Shown piece by piece: positions 1-8,760 of a stretch of DNA of 64,000 bases. The stretch comes from Natronorubrum thiooxidans (GTDB lineage: Archaea; Halobacteriota; Halobacteria; Halobacteriales; Natrialbaceae). The position numbers were made by a program, and so were the translations under genes. How positions within the stretch are numbered: the stretch's first letter is position 1; the number at the start of each line of letters is the position of its first letter. Where the stretch lies: positions 78,873 to 142,872 of the forward strand of contig NZ_FTNR01000012.1 of assembly GCF_900156475.1 (NCBI RefSeq). The letters run 5' to 3'. Under the pieces are notes generated by a model that saw only the letters and a list, made by a program, of their open reading frames with translations, ran no database searches and was not told the origin of the DNA.

Positions 1-246
1 GCCAACTACCGAACGGCCGATATCAACGATGCCCACCGGACGATGCTCGACGTCGCCGTGACACTGACCGAGCACCCGACCGAGGTCGAACCGGCCGACC
101 TCGAGGCGCTGCGCGAGGCCGGGTTCAGCGAGGAGGCGATCTGGGATATCGCGGCCGTCACGGCCTTCTACAACCTGAGCAACCGACTCGCGATGTTCGC
201 GGAGATGCGGCCGAACGACGAGTTCCACACGCTCGGCAGGGAGTAA
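1..246 (+). CDS. Peroxidase-related / carboxymuconolactone decarboxylase-family protein, C-terminal part
   Basis: The reading frame is open from the first base and ends with TAA at 244-246; the true start lies before the window. The 81 visible residues are helical and end in YNLSNRLAMFAEMRPNDEF, typical of the C-terminal half of AhpD/CMD-like peroxidase-related enzymes. The redox CxxC of the family would lie in the missing N-terminal part, so activity cannot be judged. The next gene starts more than 500 bases later, so this gene probably ends its transcription unit. Confidence 0.65.
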   Translation, partial: ANYRTADINDAHRTMLDVAVTLTEHPTEVEPADLEALREAGFSEEAIWDIAAVTAFYNLSNRLAMFAEMRPNDEFHTLGRE

Positions 247-728
247 CCGACTGCCACACATCGGTTGGGACGAGCGCACGAACGCCGATTTGTTGGGACC
301 GTTTCTCGAGGGAATTACTCGATGATTGAGGTTTTCTGATCGAGACAGCAATCCGACACAGACGACAAGATTAGATGAGGCTAAATATTAAGTTAGTATA
401 GAGAAAAGACGTAGGTGAGGTGATCAGACAACGAAACCGAACCAACGACGTTGACGGTTACTGTTACCGGGTCAGATCGTGCCAGGAAAGTCCCGGTAAA
501 CAGCGGAAGCCGGTCTGTGGTTACGGTTCTTCGCCGTGTTTGCGTGGTCAGTCATCGTAACTGTCGGCCGGCAATTGAGCTCCTGTATCCGCGTATCTCT
601 CCGCTGTTTTCGGACGGAAGCTATCTGTTTTGCGTTGCGTTCAATACAGTCGTTGGATAGTGCCAAGAGGCAACCGTTCGACCACGTCCCGTTATCTCTA
701 CTGCCAAGCGCTGATTTAGATACGACTA

Positions 729-743
729 ATCTATTATATAGAT
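729..743. promoter_or_regulatory. Perfect inverted repeat, candidate metalloregulator operator
   Basis: ATCTAT-TAT-ATAGAT is a perfect 6-bp inverted repeat with a 3-nt spacer. It lies directly upstream of the TATA box of the metal importer operon, where an archaeal DtxR/SirR-type repressor or activator could act. The palindrome is seen; its role is inferred from position only. Confidence 0.35.
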
Positions 744-749
744 GGAAAC

Positions 750-757
750 AACTATAT
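750..757 (+). promoter_or_regulatory. TATA box of znuA
   Basis: ACTATAT lies about 27 nt before the ATG at 781, the normal haloarchaeal TATA-to-start spacing, implying a leaderless transcript. This argues against the upstream in-frame ATG at 742, which lies before the TATA box. Confidence 0.5.
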
Positions 758-780
758 GTGTTGCCACATCAGTTCCTTCC

Positions 781-1839
781 ATGACGAAGGATTCCCCTTC
801 CTGCAACGATCTGACGAAGGATTCCCCTTCCTGCAACGATCGCTGGTCGCGTCGACGCGTCGTATCGGCAGTTGGTGGTACCGCAGTCGCTGGACTGGCC
901 GGCTGTCTCGGTGACTCGGACGACGGCGACGGCGGGACCGTTTCCGTCGCGTCGTTCTTTACGTTCTATGATTTTGCGAGACAGATCGCCGCGGAGACGC
1001 CAGTTTCGGTCGAGAACCTCGTTCCCACGGGAATGCACGGCCACGGCTGGGAGCCGGATCCATCGATCCAGCGGGATATCACTGACGCGGATGCGTTCCT
1101 CCACGTCGGCCCCGACTTCCAGCCGTGGGCCGATCGAGCGATCGACACCCTCCAAAACGAAACTCAGGAAACACAGCTGATCAACGTCCGCGAGGGAGTC
1201 GACCTGATCGATCTCGCCGACAGCCTCGACGACGATGAGGCAGTCGGGGACGCGAAGGACCCTCACTTCTGGCTCGACCCCGAACTGGCCATGACGTCGG
1301 TCGACAACATCGCTGACGGACTGGCCGAAGTCGCGCCGGACCACGAGGACACGTTCACCGAACACGCCGACGAAGTCAAGTCGGAACTCGAGACACTCGA
1401 CGAGGAGTGGCAGGCGATTTTCGATGCGGCCGAGCGTGACGTCCTCTTTTTGGCCGCACACAACGCCTTCGAGTACGTGGCCAATCGATACGACGTGACG
1501 ATCGAACCGCTTGTCGTCAACCTCGCGGCCAACGACGACGTGCGCCCGGCGGATATGCAACGCGCACAGGAGACGATCGCGGACAACGACATCCAGCATA
1601 TCGGTGCCGCGGTCTTCGAACCGATTCGGCCTGCACAACAGCTGCTCGAGCAGACGGACGTCGAGGCGTACTATCCGGTGACGCCGTACGCCGGGACGGC
1701 CGAATCGTGGGCCGAGCGCGGCTGGGGCTACTTCGACATCGCACGCAACGTCAACATGCCGACGTTCCGTCTGCTCGCAGGCGCTGCCTCGCCTGACGAA
1801 GTAACCTTCGAGGACTACGGTCAGAACTTCGAGCCGTGA
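781..1839 (+). CDS. znuA: Zinc/manganese ABC transporter substrate-binding lipoprotein (ZnuA-like)
   Basis: Cell-surface metal-binding lipoprotein that delivers Zn or Mn to the ZnuB permease. The 352-residue protein begins with a Tat signal (RRRVV) and a lipobox ending LAGC, so it should be lipid-anchored outside the membrane. Metal-ligand segments of the cluster A-I family are visible: GMHGHGWEP, DPHFWLDPE and AHNAFEY. A His-rich loop like that of many ZnuA proteins is not obvious, so the metal is uncertain. The ATG at 781 is chosen because of the TATA box 27 nt upstream. Odd feature: residues just after Met1 are encoded by a perfect 30-bp tandem duplication (782-841), giving TKDSPSCND twice before the twin arginines. 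Followed after 7 nt by the ATPase gene. Confidence 0.85.
   Translation: MTKDSPSCNDLTKDSPSCNDRWSRRRVVSAVGGTAVAGLAGCLGDSDDGDGGTVSVASFFTFYDFARQIAAETPVSVENLVPTGMHGHGWEPDPSIQRDITDADAFLHVGPDFQPWADRAIDTLQNETQETQLINVREGVDLIDLADSLDDDEAVGDAKDPHFWLDPELAMTSVDNIADGLAEVAPDHEDTFTEHADEVKSELETLDEEWQAIFDAAERDVLFLAAHNAFEYVANRYDVTIEPLVVNLAANDDVRPADMQRAQETIADNDIQHIGAAVFEPIRPAQQLLEQTDVEAYYPVTPYAGTAESWAERGWGYFDIARNVNMPTFRLLAGAASPDEVTFEDYGQNFEP
782..841 (+). repeat. 30-bp perfect tandem duplication within the znuA signal-peptide region
   Basis: Bases 782-811 and 812-841 are identical. The unit length is a multiple of three, so the frame is kept and ten residues (TKDSPSCNDL-like) are duplicated in the n-region before the twin arginines. 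It looks like a recent slippage or copy event. Confidence 0.95.
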
Positions 1840-1846
1840 GACCACT

Positions 1847-2629
1847 ATGACCCCAGAACCAACCCACAATCGTAGCACTGGAGCGGACCCCATCGTCGAC
1901 GTCGAGGACGTCTCGTTCGGCTACACGGCGAGTCCGGTCGTCGAGGACATTTCGCTCACCGTCGAGCGCGGCGAGTACGTCGGCATGATCGGCCCCAACG
2001 GCTCCGGAAAGAGTACGCTATTGCGACTGATACTCGGACTGCACGAGCCCGACGAGGGCCAGGTCGAACTGCTCGGCCACCCCGCGCGTGCGTTCGCCGA
2101 GCGCGAGAAGGTGGGCTACGTCGCCCAGGACGTCACCGAAAACACGAAGCGAATGCCGATCACAGTCGCGGAAGTCGTCCTGATGGGCCGATTCCCCCAC
2201 GCGGGCTTCGGCCGCATCACGAGCGACGACCGCGACCGGGCCCGGCAGGCGCTTCGAACCGTTGGCATCGACCACCTCGCCGACCGGAAGATCACGCAAC
2301 TGTCCGGCGGCCAGCGCCAGCGTGCGTACATCGCTCGCGCCCTCGCCGGCGAGGCCGAACTGCTCGTGCTCGACGAGCCGACGGTCGGCGTCGACGCGGA
2401 GTCCGTCGACGCCTTCTTCGACCTGCTCACGGACCTCAACGACGACGGGATGACCATCTTGCTGGTCGAACACGACATCGGGGCCGTCCTCGAGCACACC
2501 TCGCGGGTGATCTGTCTCAATCGAGCGCTCTACTTCGACGGCGACCCGGTGGCGTTCGCCGATAGCGACGCGCTCGACCGTGCCTACGGGACGAACGTGC
2601 GCCGCGATGACGGGGTGGTGCTGTCGTGA
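1847..2629 (+). CDS. znuC: Metal ABC transporter ATP-binding protein (ZnuC-like)
   Basis: Cytoplasmic ATPase that powers import of the metal bound by the preceding lipoprotein. The 260-residue protein has a Walker A GPNGSGKST near residue 48, the signature LSGGQRQRAYIARAL, Walker B LLVLDEPTVGVD and the switch His in LLVEHD. It sits 7 nt after znuA, and its last codons overlap the permease start (GTGA), so translation is probably coupled. The family covers Zn, Mn and Fe importers; Zn/Mn is preferred because of the substrate-binding partner. Confidence 0.88.
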   Translation: MTPEPTHNRSTGADPIVDVEDVSFGYTASPVVEDISLTVERGEYVGMIGPNGSGKSTLLRLILGLHEPDEGQVELLGHPARAFAEREKVGYVAQDVTENTKRMPITVAEVVLMGRFPHAGFGRITSDDRDRARQALRTVGIDHLADRKITQLSGGQRQRAYIARALAGEAELLVLDEPTVGVDAESVDAFFDLLTDLNDDGMTILLVEHDIGAVLEHTSRVICLNRALYFDGDPVAFADSDALDRAYGTNVRRDDGVVLS

Positions 2630-3612
2630 CTGGCGCGTTGCTCGTTACCGTTGTGTTGGGCGTCCTCTATGGCGCACTCGACTGGCTGATCGATCGCTGG
2701 AGCGACGCGCTCGGCTGGATCGGCGAGACGTTCGGTATCGGGATGCTCGACTACGTGTTCATGCACCACGCGTTCCTCGTCGGCAGTCTTATCGCCGTCA
2801 TGGCACCGCTGATCGGGACCTTCCTGGTACACCGACAGCTCGCGCTCATCGGCGACGCCCTCGCCCACACCGCCTTCGCCGGCGTCGCGGTCGGCCTGTT
2901 CGTCAACGCGACGTTCGGGACCGGCATCTCGCCGTACGTTACGGCTGTCGTCGTGGCGATGATCGCATCGCTCGCGATCGAACTGATCTCGGAGGTGACG
3001 GACGCCTATAACGACGTCTCGATGGCGATCGTCCTCTCGACTGGGTTCGCCCTCGGGGCCGTGCTGATCAGCCTCAATACAGGCGGGCTCGCGGTCGGGA
3101 TCAACCAGTACCTGTTCGGAAACCTCGCGACTGTCTCCCGGGAGAACGCGATTCTCTTGGTCGTCCTGTTCGTGGTCGTCACGCTGGTCGTCTCGCTCAC
3201 CTACAAACAGCTCCTGTACGTGACGTTCGACGAGACGGCCGCTCGAGTCGCCGGGCTTCGCGTCCCCTGGTACAACCGGGTGATGGCGATGCTCACCGCC
3301 ATGGTCGTCGTCGGGGCGATGCAGATCATGGGCGTAATTCTCGTCGCCGCGATGCTGGTCGTCCCGGTCGCCGGCGCTGCGCAGTTCGCACGGAGCTTCA
3401 GAGAGGCGCTATTGGCCTCCGTCGTCCTGGCACAGATCGCGGTGCTCGTCGGGATCACACTGTCGTACCAGTATGAGGCGACGGCCGGCGGGACGATCGT
3501 CCTCGTCGCCGTCGCGATCTACATCGGGGCCGTCCTGGTCGGGAAGGTCCAGTCGAATCAGGTGACCGCCGAAGAACCCCGATCCATTCCGGACGAAGAA
3601 CTCGCGGACTGA
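2626..3612 (+). CDS. znuB: Metal ABC transporter permease (ZnuB-like)
   Basis: Membrane channel subunit of the Zn/Mn importer (ABC-3 family). The 328-residue protein has about eight to nine hydrophobic helices; the segment QLALIGDALAHTAFAGVAVG is the family's EAA-like loop that docks on the ATPase. It starts with GTG at 2626, overlapping the znuC stop by 4 nt. The N-terminus (LVTVVLGVLYGALDWLIDRW) adds an extra helix before the core. It ends the three-gene operon; the next gene is convergent. Confidence 0.87.
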   Translation: MTGALLVTVVLGVLYGALDWLIDRWSDALGWIGETFGIGMLDYVFMHHAFLVGSLIAVMAPLIGTFLVHRQLALIGDALAHTAFAGVAVGLFVNATFGTGISPYVTAVVVAMIASLAIELISEVTDAYNDVSMAIVLSTGFALGAVLISLNTGGLAVGINQYLFGNLATVSRENAILLVVLFVVVTLVVSLTYKQLLYVTFDETAARVAGLRVPWYNRVMAMLTAMVVVGAMQIMGVILVAAMLVVPVAGAAQFARSFREALLASVVLAQIAVLVGITLSYQYEATAGGTIVLVAVAIYIGAVLVGKVQSNQVTAEEPRSIPDEELAD

Positions 3613-3693
3613 TCCGACCTACTCGACTGCACGAAAAGAGCTGTTCTCACGTGATTTATTGCAAGAGGTGACCGACGTTACGCGTCGACCCGG

Positions 3694-6600
3694 TCAGTCG
3701 TCGCTCGTGGCGACACTGGCCGACTCGGCCTCGAGTTCGGTCTCGGGCACGCCGGGCAGTTCGGTGCGGACGTCGTCGCTACCCTGCTCGGTGATCGCCT
3801 CGTGGTAGGCGTCGGGCATGATTTTGACGAAGGCCTCGAGTGCACGCTCCCAGTTTTCGAGCAGGTGTTCGCCCCGCTCGGAGCCGGTGTAAGCGACGTG
3901 GTTCTCGATGAGTCGTCGCAGCATCTCCTCGTCTCGATCCTCGAGGTCTTCGTGCAGCGAGACCATCCCGGTGTTGGCGCGGTCGGCGAACTCGTCGTCG
4001 GGGTCGTAGACGTAGGCGACGCCGCCGGACATCCCCGCGGCGAAGTTCGTGCCCGTCTCGCCGAGCACGGCGACGACGCCACCGGTCATGTACTCACAGC
4101 CGTGGTCGCCGACGCCCTCGACGACGGCTTTCGCGCCGGAGTTGCGGACGGCGAAGCGTTCCCCAGCGACGCCGTTGACGTACAGTTGGCCGTCGGTCGC
4201 GCCGTAGAGCGCGACGTTGCCGATCGCGATATTCTCGGTTGGATCGTAGGCGGCCGTTTCGGGCGTCCGGATGGTGAGCTTCCCGCCCGAGAGTCCCTTG
4301 CCGACGTAGTCGTTGGCGCTGCCGTCTAAGTGCATCGAGACGCCGCTCGCGAGGAACGCCCCGAAGCTCTGGCCAGCCGTCCCCTCGAGATCGATCGAGA
4401 TCGTATCTTCGGGGAGGCCGGGCTCGCCGTAGCGGCTGGTGATGCGATTCGAGAGCATCGCGCCGACGGTGCGGTCGACGTTCGTGACGCTGCTCGAGAG
4501 CATGACTGGCTCCTCGGTTTCGATCGCATCGGCGGCGGCCTCGATGAGGTCGCGGTCGAGTTGGGCCTCGAGTTCGTGGTCTTGCTCGCGGATCTTGCGC
4601 CGAACGTCGCCGTCTGGTTCGGCAAGCACCCCCGAGAGGTCGACGCGGCGGGCTTTCGGGTGCTCGACGTCGTCGCGCTGGGCGAGGACGTCGACATGGC
4701 CGATCATCTCGTCGATCGTCTCGAATCCGAGTTCGGCCATAAGTTCGCGCAGTTCCTGGGCGATGAACGTCATGTAGTTGATGACGTGTTCCGGTTCGCC
4801 GGGGAAGCGCTTGCGCAGGTCCTCGCGCTGGGTCGCGACGCCGACCGGACAGGTGTTGTTGTGACACTGCCGGGCCATCACACAGCCCGAGGTGACGAGG
4901 CTAGCAGTGCCGAAGACGTACTCCTCGGCACCGAGCAAGGCGGCGACGGCGACGTCACGGCCGGTTTTCATCCCGCCGTCGGCGGAGACGCGAATGCGGT
5001 CGCGTAGCCCGGTCGCACAGAGCATCTGGTTCGCTTCGGCGAGACCGAGCTCCCAGGGGAGGCCGGCGCTTTTGATCGAGGTTCGGGGCGAGGCACCGGT
5101 GCCGCCGGAGTGACCCGAGATGTGGACCACGTCGGCGTTTGCCTTCGCGACACCCGCTGCGACCGTGCCGATGCCAGCCTCGGAGACGAGTTTGACGTTG
5201 ATGTCTGCCGCCTCGTTTGCCGCCTTGAGATCGAAGATAAGCTGTTTCAGGTCCTCGATCGAGTAGATGTCGTGTAGCGGCGGTGGCGAGATGAGACCGA
5301 CACCCGGCGTCGACTTGCGCACGTGGGCGATCATCTCGTTGACCTTCTCGCCGGGGAGGTGACCGCCCTCGCCCGGCTTCGAGCCCTGTGCCATCTTGAT
5401 CTGCAACTCGTCGGCGGAAGAGAGATACGTCGAGGTGACGCCGAACCGGCCCGAAGCAACCTGCTTGACGTTACACTCCTTTTCGGTGCCGAAGCGTTCC
5501 GGCGGCTCGCCGCCTTCGCCCGAATTCGACTTGCCGCCGATGCGGTTCATCGCGATCGAGTTGTTCTCGTGGGCCTCCGGCGACAGGCTCCCAAGCGACA
5601 TCGCTGCCGTCGAAAACCGCTGGACGATGTCCTTGATCGGCTCGACGTCCTCGAGCGGGACCGGGTCGCGATGCGAGTCGAACTCGAGTAAGCCGCGCAG
5701 GGTCTGGAGGTTCTGTTGCTGGTCGTTGATCTGTGCGGCGAACTCACCGTAGCGCTCGTAGTCGTTCGAGCGGACGGCCTGCTGGAGCGTGCCGACCGTG
5801 TCCGGGTTCCACTGGTGGTGGATCCCGCTCGAGCGGTGTTCGAACTCGCCGTGACGATCGAGGTCCGGTTCCTCGCCGTCGAAGGCGGTGGCGTGGCGCT
5901 CGCGGAGGTCTTCTTCGATCTCGGCGAGGCCGATCCCTTCGGTGCGGTTCTCGGTGCCGTCGAAGTACTCGTCGACGAGGGTCGAATCGAGACCGACGGC
6001 CTCGAAGATCTGGGCGCCCTGGTAGCTCTCGACCGTCGAGATCCCCATCTTGGCCATGATCTTCAGCAGGCCGTCTTCGACCGCGCCGACGTAGGCGTCG
6101 ATGGCAGTGTCGGTGTCCGCGCCGTCAGCACCGGCCGTGATGTCGTCGATGGTCTGGTAGGCCAGGTACGGGTTGACCGCGCCGGCACCGTAGCCGACCA
6201 GCGTCGCGAAGTGATGGACGGTGCGCGGATCGGCGGACTCGACGACGAGGCCGACGTGGTTGCGCAGGCCGTTTCGCACGAGATGGTGGTGGACGCCACC
6301 GGTCGCGAGCAGACTCGGAATCGCCATCCGATCCTCGTCGACGTTCCGGTCGGAGAGGACGAGCACGTCGTGGCCCGCGTCGATCGCGTCGACGGCGTCC
6401 TCGCGAACGCGTTCGATCGCCGCCTCAAGATCTTCTCCCGGCTCCTCGCTCGTCGGTTCGTAGGTGATGTCGACCGTCGCGGCCGTGATACCGTTTGTCG
6501 AACAGTCACGGATCGACTCGAGATCGCCGTCGGTCAGAATCGGCGAGTCGAGTACGAGCTGGCGGGCGTGTGCGGGCGATTCGGAAAGCAGGTTCCGCTG

Positions 6601-8238
6601 GAAACCAAGTCTGCTCTCCATCGACGTCACCAGCTCCTCACGAATGTAGTCAAGCGGCGGGTTGGTGACCTGTGCGAACAGCTGTTTGAAGTACGAAAAC
6701 AGCGGCCGGTTGAACTCGGTGAGCACCGACAGCGGCGTGTCGTCGCCCATCGAGCCGACGGGGTCTTTCCCGTGTTGCATCATCGGCTCGATCATGTTGT
6801 CGAGTTCGTCGTGGGTGTAGCCGAAGGCGGCCTGGTGATCTCGGAGGTTCGAGACCGACTGGCGAGGCGTGCTGTCGTCGGTCGTCCGGATATCGCCGAG
6901 TCGAACCTGTTCCTGGTCGACCCACTCGCCGTAGCGGTCGTCGGTGAGGTCCTCGAAGACCTCGTCGTCCGGAATGACGCGTCCCTCGTTCGGATCGGCG
7001 AGGAACAGCTGGCCGGGCTTGAGCCGCCCTCGCTCCTTGATCTTCGACGGCTCGGTCTCGAGTGCGCCAGCCTCGCTGGCCATGATTAGGCGGTTGTCGG
7101 TCGTGACGTCGTACCGACACGGACGCAGCCCGTTGCGGTCCAACACTGCGCCGACGCGTTCGCCGTCGGTCGCCGCGACGAGTGCGGGGCCGTCCCACGG
7201 CTCGACCAGCGAGGCGTGGAAGTCGTACCAGTCTTTGCGGTCCTGGTCCATCGACTCGTCGCCCCGCCAGGCTTCTGGGACGAGCATCCGGAGAGCGTGT
7301 GCGAGGTCCCGGCCGTCCTGCATCAGCAGTTCGACCGCGTTGTCGACGCTTGCCGTGTCCGATTGATCGGGATCGTCGATGATCGGCTTGACCGCCTCGA
7401 GATCCGCTAAGACCTCGCTCTCGAGGTCGGTCTCGCGGGCGCGCATCCAGTTGATGTTGCCCTGAATGGTGTTGAACTCGCCGTTGTGGATGATGTTCCG
7501 GTAGGGGTGGGCGAGATGCCACGCGCCGAGCGTGTTCGTCGAGAACCGCTCGTGGACCATCGCGAACGTCGATTCCATCCGGGAGTCAGTGAGATCGGGG
7601 TAGTAAGACGCGACCTGCTCGCCTTTGAGTAGGCCCTTATAGACGAGCGTCTCCGAATCGAGCGAGCAGACGTAGAAGCGCTCAGCGTTCTCGACATCGG
7701 TGGCTTCAACGGCGTTCTCGAACGCGCGTCGGGCGACGTAGAGTCGTCGGTCGAACGCGTCGCCGGCGATGTCGTCGGTCGGCGTCACGACGACCTGCCA
7801 GACGTCGGGTTCGGCGTCGACGGCTGTCTGGCCGAGGTCCGCGTTGTTCGTCGGCACGTCGCGCCACTCGAGGGCCTCGAGGTTGTAGGTCTCGAGCGAA
7901 TCCTCGATGATCGAGATCAGTGCCTCACGTGCCGTCTCGTCCTGTGGGAAAAAGATCGAACCGACGGCGTAGGTGTCCGGAAGATCGGCCTCGAGAACGC
8001 CGTCGAAGAACGAATCGGGCATCTGGAGCATAATCCCCGCGCCGTCACCGGTGTTTTTCTCCGCGCCGGTCGTCCCGCGATGCTCGAGATTGACGAGCAG
8101 TTCGAGTCCATCGGCGACGACGTCGTGGCCCCTGTTCCCATCAAGATCCATGACGACGCCGACACCGCAGTTCGACCGCTCGTCGGCAGGGTCTGCGAGC
8201 CCCCGCGAATGCTCTGCAGACGTGTGTGGCTGTGACAT
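3694..8238 (-). CDS. gltB: Glutamate synthase, large (alpha-type) subunit
   Basis: Makes two glutamates from glutamine and 2-oxoglutarate, the second step of ammonia assimilation. The protein is about 1514 residues, close to bacterial and haloarchaeal GltB. It has an N-terminal class II glutamine amidotransferase domain whose catalytic Cys (CGVGVV, residue 24) would be exposed by propeptide removal, a central domain, an FMN-binding TIM barrel, the 3Fe-4S motif C-x5-C-x4-C (CVMARQCHNNTC, near residue 1120), and the C-terminal GXGXG helix domain. ATG 8238 is preferred over a TTG at 8256 because a TATA box at 8261-8266 fits a leaderless start. No small GltD subunit is nearby, so the electron donor (perhaps ferredoxin) is unknown. 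Confidence 0.93.
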   Translation of the reverse strand: MSQPHTSAEHSRGLADPADERSNCGVGVVMDLDGNRGHDVVADGLELLVNLEHRGTTGAEKNTGDGAGIMLQMPDSFFDGVLEADLPDTYAVGSIFFPQDETAREALISIIEDSLETYNLEALEWRDVPTNNADLGQTAVDAEPDVWQVVVTPTDDIAGDAFDRRLYVARRAFENAVEATDVENAERFYVCSLDSETLVYKGLLKGEQVASYYPDLTDSRMESTFAMVHERFSTNTLGAWHLAHPYRNIIHNGEFNTIQGNINWMRARETDLESEVLADLEAVKPIIDDPDQSDTASVDNAVELLMQDGRDLAHALRMLVPEAWRGDESMDQDRKDWYDFHASLVEPWDGPALVAATDGERVGAVLDRNGLRPCRYDVTTDNRLIMASEAGALETEPSKIKERGRLKPGQLFLADPNEGRVIPDDEVFEDLTDDRYGEWVDQEQVRLGDIRTTDDSTPRQSVSNLRDHQAAFGYTHDELDNMIEPMMQHGKDPVGSMGDDTPLSVLTEFNRPLFSYFKQLFAQVTNPPLDYIREELVTSMESRLGFQRNLLSESPAHARQLVLDSPILTDGDLESIRDCSTNGITAATVDITYEPTSEEPGEDLEAAIERVREDAVDAIDAGHDVLVLSDRNVDEDRMAIPSLLATGGVHHHLVRNGLRNHVGLVVESADPRTVHHFATLVGYGAGAVNPYLAYQTIDDITAGADGADTDTAIDAYVGAVEDGLLKIMAKMGISTVESYQGAQIFEAVGLDSTLVDEYFDGTENRTEGIGLAEIEEDLRERHATAFDGEEPDLDRHGEFEHRSSGIHHQWNPDTVGTLQQAVRSNDYERYGEFAAQINDQQQNLQTLRGLLEFDSHRDPVPLEDVEPIKDIVQRFSTAAMSLGSLSPEAHENNSIAMNRIGGKSNSGEGGEPPERFGTEKECNVKQVASGRFGVTSTYLSSADELQIKMAQGSKPGEGGHLPGEKVNEMIAHVRKSTPGVGLISPPPLHDIYSIEDLKQLIFDLKAANEAADINVKLVSEAGIGTVAAGVAKANADVVHISGHSGGTGASPRTSIKSAGLPWELGLAEANQMLCATGLRDRIRVSADGGMKTGRDVAVAALLGAEEYVFGTASLVTSGCVMARQCHNNTCPVGVATQREDLRKRFPGEPEHVINYMTFIAQELRELMAELGFETIDEMIGHVDVLAQRDDVEHPKARRVDLSGVLAEPDGDVRRKIREQDHELEAQLDRDLIEAAADAIETEEPVMLSSSVTNVDRTVGAMLSNRITSRYGEPGLPEDTISIDLEGTAGQSFGAFLASGVSMHLDGSANDYVGKGLSGGKLTIRTPETAAYDPTENIAIGNVALYGATDGQLYVNGVAGERFAVRNSGAKAVVEGVGDHGCEYMTGGVVAVLGETGTNFAAGMSGGVAYVYDPDDEFADRANTGMVSLHEDLEDRDEEMLRRLIENHVAYTGSERGEHLLENWERALEAFVKIMPDAYHEAITEQGSDDVRTELPGVPETELEAESASVATSDD

Positions 8239-8260
8239 ACCCACAGATAGCGACAACTGG

Positions 8261-8266
8261 TATAAG
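8261..8266 (-). promoter_or_regulatory. TATA box of gltB
   Basis: On the minus strand CTTATA lies about 25 nt before the gltB ATG, consistent with a leaderless mRNA. The 70 bases further upstream are AT-rich. Confidence 0.5.
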
Positions 8267-8760
8267 AGGCTGACCCATAATGACTAAGTGTATTATAGAC
8301 ACATATAATCGTATATAAGGTGTATTGTTTTACATGAAAGATAATAATATACCACACCCCGGATGGTTGCTCGAGCGATCTGCTTTCGATAGAACTCGGC
8401 TCACAACCTGCGAGACGGCCCCACTGCTTCGTCAAACGGAAATGACTGCCCGGTGTGGGCAGAAGTGTCAGAGGCACGTAGTGCTCACCCACCAGAGTGA
8501 ACACCACGGCTGTTCGTTATCTTGCCATCTATAAGCAAGATGTGGTTAAAGAGTTAGGTCTGTCTGTAACTAACTATCATGAACTCTGCCGGGTTGAAAC
8601 TGCTGTGAGTGCGACCGCAGTCGTTCGGTTTTCCGGCTTCGATCACGAGGGATCGGTCGCTCGAGGTCCCGTTGGATACGTGGATTTCTATTAGAGAGGA
8701 GATATATGTGGTCCGGGACACCGAACAGCGAATCCTGCCTTCGATGTCCAGTTGACAGTC
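8267..8760. other. Intergenic region between gltB and proS
   Basis: About 490 bases. The first third is AT-rich and forms the gltB promoter zone. The remainder has only short frames with non-haloarchaeal composition. No RNA gene or repeat was recognised. Confidence 0.5.

Larger units (their letters stand above)
247..780. other. Intergenic region upstream of znuA
   Basis: About 530 bases without a convincing gene. Short open frames here have poor codon usage and no recognisable protein. The stretch is AT-richer than the flanks. Its 3' end holds a palindrome (729-743) and the znuA TATA box (750-757). Confidence 0.6.

Noticed and set aside
742..780. Longer ZnuA start at ATG 742
   Set aside because: The TATA box lies between 742 and 781, so a transcript would begin near 781; the extra residues add nothing to the signal peptide.
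5716..7089. 457-residue open frame antisense to gltB
   Set aside because: Composition is that of a GC-rich antisense shadow; gltB on the other strand has full family motifs.
8497..8694. 65-residue frame between gltB and proS
   Set aside because: No TATA spacing, no conserved pattern and weak codon bias.
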